Source of the DNA: Polytrichum commune
Lineage: Eukaryota > Streptophyta > Polytrichopsida > Polytrichales > Polytrichaceae
Assembly: GCA_950295325.1 (NCBI GenBank)
Contig: OX485806.1
Coordinates: forward strand, 18,412,001 to 18,476,000
Length of the DNA stretch: 64,000 nucleotides
Direction: 5' to 3'
Made by a program: the position numbers and the translations under genes. Positions 50,304 to 64,000 of this stretch are shown here, piece by piece. The notes beneath the pieces were generated by a model. That model saw nothing but the letters and a program-made list of their open reading frames with translations. It ran no database searches and had not been told where the DNA came from. Position 1 is the first letter of the stretch. Every line of letters starts with the position of its first letter.

Positions 50304-50677
50304 ACACCAAATGTGATATTTAGTGTCATATGGTATTTTATGTCACTTGGGTAACTTTCCATATGACTCTTCTTATGAATAAATGAATAAACATTGTCTT
50401 GGATGATGGACGAGTTCATCCATTGGCCAAAACCCTACCTTCTCCTGTCAGCAACTTATGATGAAACATTGTCATGGATGATTGAAATTTGGATGAAAAA
50501 ACACTTGGTAAGTGACAGTAATTGCAACACTGTAAGTCTATAATCCCCCAAAAATATTGCATGGAACGACAAATAATGTTGGGTTATCATTTAGTGCTAG
50601 TGTTACTATATTACGGTCCACAATTGGTATTGAGCAAGGGAATTAGATTTGGTGACACTAAGTATTATTTTTGGTGT
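50304..50677. mobile_element. MITE family A, copy 2
   Basis: Ends ACACCAAATGTGATATTTAG and, complemented, ACACCAAAAATAATACTTAG. The interior is collinear with copy 1. A direct repeat of about 21 bp, ACCAATGTTACGAAACACTA, flanks it at 50285-50305 and 50678-50698; this is longer than target duplications of known TIR elements. Confidence 0.75.
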
Positions 50678-50833
50678 ACCAATGTTACGAAACACTACCA
50701 ATATTACATATTATTGTGGGTTGAACAAAGAACAATGCATGGAAGTTCAAAATCAAATAAGTAAAAGTATGCCACAAGGACTCATGTAATCCTAAAGGGG
50801 CTTCATCAAAGGTGCCCGTGAGGAGACATGAAG

Positions 50834-51203
50834 CTACACTACATATTTTATTTTAGTGTCATATGTTATTTTATGTCACTGTGGAAACTTTCCTGATGGC
50901 ACTTCTTATGAACAAGTTAAACTATTGTCAACCCAACTCCACAAGTATGCTATGTCTTGCATCCTAACATGTATGTAATAAAAATATTGTCATGGGTGAT
51001 TGACATTTGGATGAAAAATCACTTGATAAGTGATAGTAACTGCAACATTGTAAATCTAGAATGCCCAATACTTTTTACAAGGAATGACAAACAATGTCAG
51101 GTTTACATTTAGTGTTGGTGAGACTACACGGTTGGTTAACATTTAGTATTGAGCAAGACCAACATAATTGGTGACACCAAATACAATATTTAGTGTAACA
51201 CTC
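50834..51203. mobile_element. MITE family A, copy 3
   Basis: A third collinear member: left end ACTACATATTTTATTTTAGT, right end complement TGTTACACTAAATATTGTAT. Its right end falls about 5 bp before the left breakpoint of segmental-duplication copy 2. Confidence 0.72.
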
Positions 51204-51208
51204 GTAGG

Positions 51209-55851
<4,643 letters not shown>

Positions 55852-55867
<16 letters not shown>

Positions 55868-57301
55868 GTAGCAGTTTGCACGAACACAAGATCCCCTGCC
55901 GACAAGAAGTGGCAGGCCTCGTCCCCACGAGCGATGTGCAGTGCAGCGAAAGCAGGGTGGCGTGACAACCACAAAGTCGTGTCCATGTGGCACATTGCGG
56001 TAGCTTGAATCTGATTGTTGCTTGGAATTGCCTGATCCGTTGCACTTGCAAGGCTGACATCGATGACTTTGATGCCCGTCACACGATGACAGTAATACAT
56101 CGCGCTCGGGAACATTATCTCGTGACACACGACCGCACGTTTCCCGTCTTCGAGAGAGTGCTTGCGGTAACCCATCACCTTCATTGGCGCGGTGGATGTT
56201 GAAGCATGTGCCGACTCTACAGGTGCTCCGGTTGTGGCCGAGAGTTGCACATTCTTGCCAAGGTGAGTTGTAGCAAACGCCATGATTTCTTCGAAAGAGA
56301 CCGCGCATGTCCTCTCTTCTCCCGGCAAAGCGGGGGCTCCGCACAAGCGGGTGGTTGTCTCGATCATGCTCGCCATGGGCGTCCCATATCGAATTCCAAA
56401 TATTTCAAGAATTTTGCCGAGGTTGTGAGTGTCGATTGATGGTAATGCTTCGGCTATGGCACTCGACAAGAATGATCGGGTTGGGAAAGGAGATCCCAAA
56501 TTTCGGTCGAGAGACATCTCGGATCCCAAGACGAGGGACGACTCTACAAAGAAATTTCTTTGAAGGTCATTAATTGTCTCGATTTGAGGAGAGGTGACAT
56601 CATTGAGGGCATGAATGTTCACAAACTCATCACAAATCAAGCCGGCCACTTGGCATTTGCGGGGATCCACGATCATGTTGTAAGCATGGTCCACCAAGTT
56701 TGCTCGTGACACTCCATGACCAAGGGTTGTTGGAAGGTGAAATGCACTCTCCGAATTTGCACTATGCATCTTTCCCAACACATCAAGCACCGCCATGTTT
56801 GCTGTTATGGTGGCGGTGCGCTTGAAAAATGGTTCATTTGCGCATGAAGCAACTTCGTTGACGAAGCCACCATATGGTCGTCTGCATGAGGTCTACAAAA
56901 TCACAAGTGAAATGTCATGTAGTTTAGTTGACAATATTTGGATCACAAATAGTGTAGCATTCAAAATGCATCCTACTATGTTGTGAGGTTGGAAACTTAC
57001 ACTCATTGGGAAACATAAACGTCATACGTTGAAATTATATAATAATTCAATGAATCATCGTTTATAAGCTTATTCACCTAGTGAGATGCAAAAGTTGTTG
57101 TCATATTACACAAGACTTGCAAATAATAAGACCACATATAGAAGTTGCTTAAACATTCAAGCAAGTCAATACGAAAGCCTATGATATTGAATTGAAGATT
57201 TGCATGAAAAATTGTACCTCGCGGATCAAGACGCTCATGACGAGCGTGATTGTGAACAAGATGCTGCAAGGCGGCTTGTTCAAATTGGACATCGTCGCCA
57301 T
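55852..57301 (-). CDS. BURP-domain secreted protein
   Basis: BURP proteins are plant-specific, mostly apoplastic proteins (RD22, USP, BNM2, PG1-beta groups); biochemical roles differ. Two exons, 57301-57218 and 56892-55852, phase 0, give 374 aa. Exon 1 (28 codons) encodes a signal peptide with hydrophobic core CSILFTITLVMSVLI. The BURP domain spans residues 142-368: it opens NFFVESSLVLGSEM, contains GEERTCAVSFEEIM, and has four CH pairs at 284, 296, 329 and 355 with spacings 10, 31 and 24. The middle spacing is longer than the usual 23-27. The conserved Trp after the last CH is replaced by Phe (LVFV). A TATA box (TATAAAG, complement at 57421-57426) lies 120 bp upstream of the ATG. Subgroup not assigned. 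Confidence 0.9.
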
Positions 57302-57420
57302 CGAATGTACCACACTCCACTAAATAGCACAAGCAAGAAGTGTAGGACTTAGTGAGGTAGAGGATAGGAGTTGATCACAAACGCTCAATAGGATGAAGAA
57401 TGAGGGAAAAAATGAATCCC

Positions 57421-57426
57421 TTTATA
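57421..57426 (-). promoter_or_regulatory. TATA box of BURP gene
   Basis: TATAAA on the minus strand, 120 bp before the start codon; transcription would begin about 30 bp downstream, near 57390. Confidence 0.55.
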
Positions 57427-57429
57427 GGC

Positions 57430-58998
57430 CGATTGGTTGTGCCAAAAGCAATGAACAAACCGCATCTTCGTTCTCACAAAATTTTGAAGGTTGTTGTGGC
57501 ATGTCACAACAACTTTGTAAAAATTGTGGTCCAAGTTAAAACTTACCATACATCTAGATGATTCGTAGGTTTTATATATATAGTATGTAGTTGAGTACAT
57601 TCATTAGATCTCCACAATATATGTGGCTTGGGCTAGGTGACACCTACTTAAACTTTTTCATTTGGGATGTAGGAATTTAAGAATAGATAAAAATAAGGCC
57701 ATTGTAAATTGACGGTTGATTCCTTCGAATTTTCCAACCGGAGCACATCATACTAAGTATGTGGAATCTAATACCATTTCCAAGGCCAAATCAATTGAAA
57801 TGTCATATTTCCGAGGAAAATTGTAATTTGTCATGTTTTCACCTATTCAATGGACGCGTGTGCCTAGATACAATGAAGTTCTATGCTATATGTGCGGAGA
57901 TTTAGACCACAAATCATAGTCAAATGAAAAGAAATGCAAGAAAACACAATTGATACCAACAATTTTTCCATAATCTATCAAAGGCACTTCCAATCTATAT
58001 CACACCCTTTACTTCAATTACCTAGTGTGGATTACCATTTCGAACCATTTTGAAGCACACAATTTTCTAACTTCAAACAAAATATGGCATCCTTTTATTT
58101 AAATTGTAGTATGATGTGATATTTGAAAGTGCATGTAATCAATTTTTAAAACAGTTATGTACAAATTGCATAAACACTTATAACACCACAAAACTCTGAA
58201 AATGACTATAATTGAGATCCCCACTAAGTGAAGAAAAGGGTTACCTAGATTTACCTAAGAAGAAGAGTTACCTAGATTTCAGAAGTAATGAATCATGGGT
58301 CGATGATCATGGATCGATGATTCCAGATTTGCATAAGAATGCAATATGATTCAAGTGTTGCAAACATAGGTGCAATCTACATTTGTTGTAGAGTTTGGCC
58401 CGGGGGGTGGACTCTTCATTGGAAACCTAAATGATGTGCGTGGGTCACTATGAAATTAAACCCCCCTATATATGAGAAGTTTATGAAGATAAAGAAGTTT
58501 ATACGTACTAACAACATGCTATGAAATGGATTAACGTGTTTATATTGAGATTTGCAATTTAATGTGATAAATGCCTCCACTACATTCACAAAGTATAAAT
58601 CATGAATTCCCTAGGCCTTTATTACATATAAACTTCACCTTCACTTTCCAATGAGAAAGTCATTAAACATTTTTCATCCATAGCATCTACATCAACAATT
58701 GCGTCAAATTAATAGAGACAAAAACACAATACCTTAGCCACAATTTGGAGAGCAAACTTAAGAGACGCCATGAGCGCTCCAAGATCCTACAATTTGTAAA
58801 AACCCAGAACCAAAATGAAAACCTTAAAAAGAATATTGGACAGGGTAGTCATTGAGGACTATTACCAGATGTCAATAATGATCAAAAAATATGAATCAGA
58901 TGAAACTAACACGTCTATTGTCAATTGATTCTCTAGACCCTAGAGCTCCCTTTTTGTACATCTACCTTTATTTCAAAATTCTTAATAGCCTTTTTAGA
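57430..58998. other. Upstream of BURP gene, intergenic
   Basis: AT-rich; no further gene recognised. Confidence 0.4.
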
Positions 58999-59246
58999 TG
59001 TACACACTAGAGAACTATAATGCCCCTCCCTTATGTGTACTATGTATGCTAATGCCTCAAATAACACCCCTTCTTACACTCACATTAGTTTGTATAACGA
59101 GTCTAGTCCCAAAGAATTTGGCAACATCTTAAAATCCAAATAACCATCGTTTGATGTGAAGTCAATGTTGTTACATGTCCTTCATGATATTATACCTTTT
59201 ATGCAATAACCTAACATTACCTAGGCCAATGAATCATTCAACATTG
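58999..59246. repeat. Inverted-copy element F, copy 2
   Basis: Reverse-complement match to 37939-38185, diverged with small indels. It lies free in intergenic DNA, showing that F exists independently of the RPL13A duplication. Confidence 0.7.
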
Positions 59247-61819
59247 GCTCATATCAAATTAAATTAGGCTCTTAGATTTGTCAATTATAAGATGTAAATA
59301 CGTAGGATCAAATTCAAACACAATGTTCAGGAGACAAGCTTGTGGTTCAATATACTTCAATCACTATGGAATCAATGTTGATATGTGGATCTAGAGGTCC
59401 TTTGTGAAGAGAGGGATCAAAACTTGTATACCTATTGTGTTAGACGGTTGAGGGTTGTAGGATCCAATGCGGTTCATATAATTGGACCTAGAAACATTTC
59501 ACATTAGGAACTCAAGTAAGCCAAAATCAAGACGGTCGTAGAGCACATTGAAATAATGATACCTATATGGGGTGAGGCATGCGACCTTATTGTGAGAACT
59601 TCAAGCCTCACACAAAATTTTGATAGTTGAGCCAAATTGGGAATTGTGTTAGGGGTTTGCCAATTGCAAATCCGGCATGTTACTTTTTCAAGTTTTTAAT
59701 GAAAGGTGAGATGCAACAATCATAGGAGGTCGCAAAAGAAACTTGTTCTCCATTAAGTGATCCCCAAGTGATCGCATGGTGCCATAAATGATGGGCGTTT
59801 GTCATTGGTCAACATTATGTGTAATTTGGTTGATTTTGGATCCAACTAATGTGTTGAACACTCCCTCAAAGGAATATGGTATGATCCTCCCAACAACGTT
59901 AAGACTTGAACCTTTAATTACTAAATATGTTTTGAACAAATAGTGCAGTTTCATTCTCCTAACACGTAGATTCTTTTAAGTATCAAGCTCTTAAGTAGAA
60001 AACCTTGCCACAAACCACTCAAATAGGTATAGGTGCCCAATCGCACTTTAGTGACCACACAAGGTCCACATGCCTTAAATTTAAACAAAGCTTTTCAATT
60101 CACATCATTCCTTAGAAATATTTTGGCATCAAACTTCCATTGTGTTGGCTAAAATGCAAAATTGAGAACTTATGCAAAAAGTCATCAAAATTGGGATGTT
60201 GTCTCACCCGGAAAGCAATTCCAGATCACACAAATTGTCAATTTCAACTTCTAAAATCGGGACCGAGGCGCAAAAGGTATAGAGGGTCAAAGTCATTGTT
60301 TCCTTTCTTTTTGAGTAAGGTTTCAATGATTGAATCTATGATGATGTCTATATTTTGAGGATGTTTAATGCAATAACACCCTAACACATGTTGTATTGAT
60401 TGCATTATTTACTACAAACCTTGCCATGAAATATAGAAGTCAAATAATAAGAATGAGGTTTGAAGGCCCACAGGCTACAAACCTTGATATTGGTCATGTT
60501 GTTGTAATTAATAGACACCTAGAGGTATCAAAATTTAAAATCCGATTCCCACAACCTACACAAGACAAAATGATGTTACAATTTATAACAGTGTAGCGTA
60601 TTAGTTATCTCTAATTATTCCCTCAACAACCCACTACAAATAAGTTTCAATACATGGTCACTAGTTTGTAACACAATGGACATTTGAAGTGTCTTCCACA
60701 CCCGTTCCATTTCAAAGATGTGGAAGACAAGTGAGAAAACGATTAGGGTCAATTTTAACACAATTAACTCAAATTGTAATTATGTATCTTAAAAGTCATA
60801 TTTTGTTCACAGAGAGACCCGAAATAGGAATCTGAGATGCTTAAGGGTTATAAGACACTGATCAATTTTTTAAAGTAAAGGGCACCAAATTATGCTAGAG
60901 CTTGAGGCCCCATGAGTCGTGACCATTGAAATCTACGAATTTTTAGAACTAGAAAATGACAAGACCATAGATGGCAATCAACACCTATTACACATTTCTT
61001 GGAGTTATTTGGGGTTTTGAATCCTCTTACACAACCGAAAAAACGGTGCGGCTACTTCAAAGATACGTGCATGTACATCAAGCGTTATAAGCTGGCGTCT
61101 TTTCGCTCTCTTTCAAGGATTTCCCAACATGTGGGCCTTAAGAACTATATGGGGTCATTAGTATGGGAGGCTCAAAACGTTAACAATATAAATAACAAGG
61201 ATTAGCGAGAGTAAGGGGGAATGGGTGCTATGGGAGTTAGAAATAAGAATGGGTGTATTCCTGACACAATTATGACAATTAAAACTATTATGAATGATGG
61301 TTTGAATCAAATCTGTTAAGCTAGTAGTTCTTCTGTTAAAATACAATATTTGCATGTTGTTTTCTATCATTGAATTTGTGTGCTTTGGTGGTTTTTAAAA
61401 CTTGACATTTTACTTTGGAACACATATACGTATTCGACCAAGATTTTAGTTTTTCTAGGTATATTATAAATTTTTATGTGTTTACCTATCCGATGGATGA
61501 GTATACTTAGACATAGTGAAGCTCTAGGCCATGTGCACCAAGATTTAGACCGCAAATGTGAAAAATGGAAAGAAATATAAAAAACCACACATGATACCAC
61601 CAACTACCACATAATCCATCAAAGACACCTTAGACCGTTCACTTCAATTACCCACTGTGGGTTACCATTTCAATATACGCAATGTTACAACTTACAAAGA
61701 CTCTGGTATTTTATCACGAATTTTATATAGGCTCTATATAATGCACATTATCTCTTTTGATCATTGAACTTGTATAAAATTGCATAAAAACTCCAAATAA
61801 CTCGAAATGGAAATTCCCA
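59247..61819. other. AT-rich intergenic, nothing recognised
   Basis: Only short chance ORFs. No TIR pair or gene was recognised. Confidence 0.4.
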
Positions 61820-62041
61820 CTACATTGTTTATGATATGTAGTGTGACTTACTATTTGGACTTACGTTATGCTATAAATTTCTACTATGGATCTATTTTCT
61901 CACCAAAAAGATCAAAATAATTGCTTGGACATTACAAAATATTAACATTTTTACTTGGTAAAAACCTACATTAACAATAAAATGTTATAGCAATGTGTAA
62001 CCCCAAATAATAAGTGACACTAAATACCATAAACACTGTAA
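61820..62041. mobile_element. MITE family C, complete copy
   Basis: A 222-bp element whose left end (TACATTGTTTATGATATGTA, then GTGTGACTTACTATTTGG) and right end (complement ACAGTGTTTATGGTATTTAG, then TGTCACTTATTATTTGG) form inverted repeats of about 40 bp. Confidence 0.75.
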
Positions 62042-62659
62042 TGGAAATAAAAGGTGGCTTGAATAGCTAGTCCTCATAAATTTGTTGCTTTTTGACCTAT
62101 GATTAGTTTCGAAGTTCAAGTTGGGTTTCGTTGTGACTAGAAATGTAATGGTCATGAGTAACCTACAATTGAAGGATCCACAGCAAGATACTTGGCCCAA
62201 TTGTGGACACTTGCAAATCCACAAACATTGTTGAGTGTTGGATTGGCATCTGCAGGAATGGTCTCATCTGCTCAATGCTTGCCAATCCCATCTTCATCCC
62301 CCTTCTACTTCACGCTCCGACATCGAGAGAAACGTGACACTTATTAGTACTTATTTGTACTAGACTCCAAGCGATCACATAGGCTCTCTCCCACTTGCCA
62401 ATCACCATTCATCCTAGATTGGTCTGCGTGTTATGAATGCATAATATCATATAATGTCAAGCGTAATACTAAAGTGTCCATTCTTAATTGCCTTGATAGG
62501 ACATGCGATTAGGTTGTTGGCCCATGACGCTAATTTATCCCCATTCCTCACTATTCTCAATAATATTTTCAACCACGCTTTCCACATAGAATGAGAAGGA
62601 AAACAAATTGTGCTTACCACAATAACAGAGGAGGAAACTAAGTTCCGAGTTCTTGCGAT

Positions 62660-62945
62660 CCAACTCATTAGGCAGCCTGTTGGCAAAGTTGGCAACCGAA
62701 TTTCATGAGCGGAGGAGCCTTCCAGCAACTGCCATGCACCACTCCCATCCTACCACCGTCTGATGCCTGAGGGCAGCTGTGGCTGTCCTCGTTCGACGAA
62801 AGCTCGGACGAGTGGAGGTCGAAGAGTGGCTGTGGCTTAGATTGTGTGGGACTCACTCGCAGAAAGCCGTGCTCCCGATTGGATTGGATTTGATGTTGGG
62901 TGATCTGTCGGTGGAGGAGGCAGGTGAAAGCCTTCCTCGTCGGTG
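62660..62945. other. GC-rich segment of unknown origin
   Basis: Composition changes abruptly to GC-rich at about 62660 and runs up to the start of the BURP fragment. An open frame on the minus strand (62668-63156) crosses it, but that frame is antisense to BURP in its first half and matches no family that I know. It may be a fragment of another gene's exon or leader. Confidence 0.35.
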
Positions 62946-63291
62946 ATCCACCACGCCAGTGAAGGTGATGGGTTACCGCAAGCACTCTCTCGAAGACGGG
63001 AAACGTGCGGTCGTGTGTCACGAGGTAATGTTCCCGAGCGTGATGTATTACTGTCATCGTGTGACGGGCATCAAAGTCATCGATGTCAGCCTTGCAAGTG
63101 CAACGGATCAAGCAATTCCAAGCAACAATCAGATTCAAGCTACCGCAATGTGCCACATGGACACGACTTTGTGGTTGTCACGCCACCCTGCTTTCGCTGC
63201 ACTGCACATCGCTCGTGGTGATGAGGCGCGCCACTTCTTGTCGGCAGGGGATCTTGTGTTCGTGCAAACTGCTACAACAAACAACGAGTAA
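62946..63291 (+). pseudogene. 5'-truncated BURP-domain fragment
   Basis: An inverted copy of 55852-56197. It encodes about the last 110 residues of the BURP domain, from KVMGYRKHSLEDGKR to the stop, without N-terminal domain or signal peptide. The Cys of the fourth CH pair is replaced by Arg (GDEARHF). It is followed immediately by RPL13A 3' flank in the same tail-to-tail arrangement as at 54.6-55.9 kb. Confidence 0.85.
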
Positions 63292-64000
63292 TGGAGCTCC
63301 CAGAAACGTCTTCATCCAGGCTGCATGCATATAAGTGCAACAATACTGTGCAACAATACTGTGTTTGCTGCTGGCCAGCAAGGGGATTGTGCTATTTGTA
63401 ATATTTCATGTTGCAATTACTATTTGTGGTGAGGAATCGTGAGAGAAGACAGAGAACATTCCTCATTATTGTTTACGAATAGTGTTCTTAATGGACGTAA
63501 ACTCATGTGTTTTCATACATATTCTCCGGCAAGATAAGTTGTTTACGGAGGTTGGCAAGAATACAACCCTTCGGGGTTTGGAGCTTGGTGTACAATGTAT
63601 TACTTATGGAGTTGATTGGATTTCAATTAATAAAATATAAAATTATAGTACAGCTTCGTGTACAGCCGGGCTTCTTACTTCACTGCTTCTTACTTCACTG
63701 GCTCCTACGTACTCCCACCTGATTCACATTTCGTTTTCTTGAGTTTTTAATGTTTGACAGAATTCTATCACCATGAGAGGGACATTGGAAGTACAAGAGT
63801 AGTGGAGGAAACCACGCTACAGATGCAAATCGTGTAGGAAGGAAAGATTGCGGTCTTCATTAACAGGCTTAATATACCAACCACCGATGAAATACACACA
63901 GCAGAAAGGGGTAATTCTGATTCTCATAAAAATTGGATCCATGCATGTGATTGAATACCCGCACAAGTTGCTTTTTGCGCTCGTAGAAGACCTTCGACTT
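63292..64000 (-). pseudogene. RPL13A: Third RPL13A, 3' end only, with deleted stop region
   Basis: An inverted, diverged copy of the RPL13A 3' flank and the middle of its last exon (63961-64000 encode KSKVFYERKKQLV), cut by the window edge. Compared with copies 1 and 2 it has lost 128 bp (equivalent to copy-1 36724-36851), joined at a TGC microhomology. That removes the normal C-terminus and stop; translation would run about 29 codons into old 3' UTR. A second loss of ~430 bp lies in the flank near 63660, beside a small duplication of GTGAAGTAAGAAGC. Whether upstream exons exist cannot be seen. Confidence 0.85.

Noticed and set aside
55987-56439. Plus-strand ORFs across the BURP gene
   Set aside because: Antisense shadows of BURP exon 2.

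Overview
This is nuclear DNA of a land plant. The evidence is GT-AG split genes whose products match plant-specific families: the plant PTEN2 phosphatase, the LEUNIG/LUH co-repressor, a BURP-domain secreted protein, a nuclear-encoded organellar intron maturase with a transit-like N-terminus, and cytosolic ribosomal proteins uL13 (RPL13A) and eS1 (RPS3A) with telo-box motifs upstream. Intergenic DNA is AT-rich and crowded with small inverted-repeat transposons (MITEs). I cannot name the species. The character of LEUNIG and of the maturase would fit a non-seed plant, but that is weak.

Layout. 165-1722 (minus): the 5' three exons of a PTEN2-type gene that runs off the left edge. 3.4-15.1 kb: gene-poor, with at least five MITE-like elements and tandem arrays. 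15.57-25.33 kb (plus): a complete 18-exon LEUNIG homologue (950 aa, all exon phases agree), with a long CAG/CAA glutamine tract and a 23-nt micro-exon. 25.4-30 kb: gene-poor, with a second MITE family. 31.03-31.92 kb (plus): a single-exon ORF carrying only the maturase domain X, without the reverse-transcriptase domain. 33.3-37.9 kb and 51.2-55.9 kb: two direct, apparently identical copies of a 4.66-kb segment, each holding a complete five-exon RPL13A gene. 39.3-44.5 kb: a decayed hAT/ZNF862-like gene on the minus strand, split by a 3.06-kb pogo/Tigger-like DNA transposon (TA target duplication, damaged transposase) and preceded by a detached RPL13A promoter/5'UTR fragment. 46.60-48.11 kb (plus): a complete five-exon RPS3A gene. 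55.85-57.30 kb (minus): a complete two-exon BURP gene, tail-to-tail with RPL13A copy 2. 57.4-62.6 kb: gene-poor. 62.9-64.0 kb: an inverted, truncated copy of the BURP 3' end joined to the 3' end of a third RPL13A, which carries a 128-bp deletion across the stop codon.

The genes do not form one pathway. RPL13A and RPS3A supply the large and small cytosolic ribosomal subunits, LEUNIG is a nuclear transcriptional co-repressor, PTEN2 is a phosphoinositide phosphatase, the BURP protein is probably secreted to the cell wall, and the domain-X protein probably acts in organellar intron splicing. The connecting theme is structural: repeated copying and breakage of the RPL13A locus (two full copies, one 3' fragment, one promoter fragment) in a transposon-rich neighbourhood. 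All splice sites and repeat boundaries were placed by eye.
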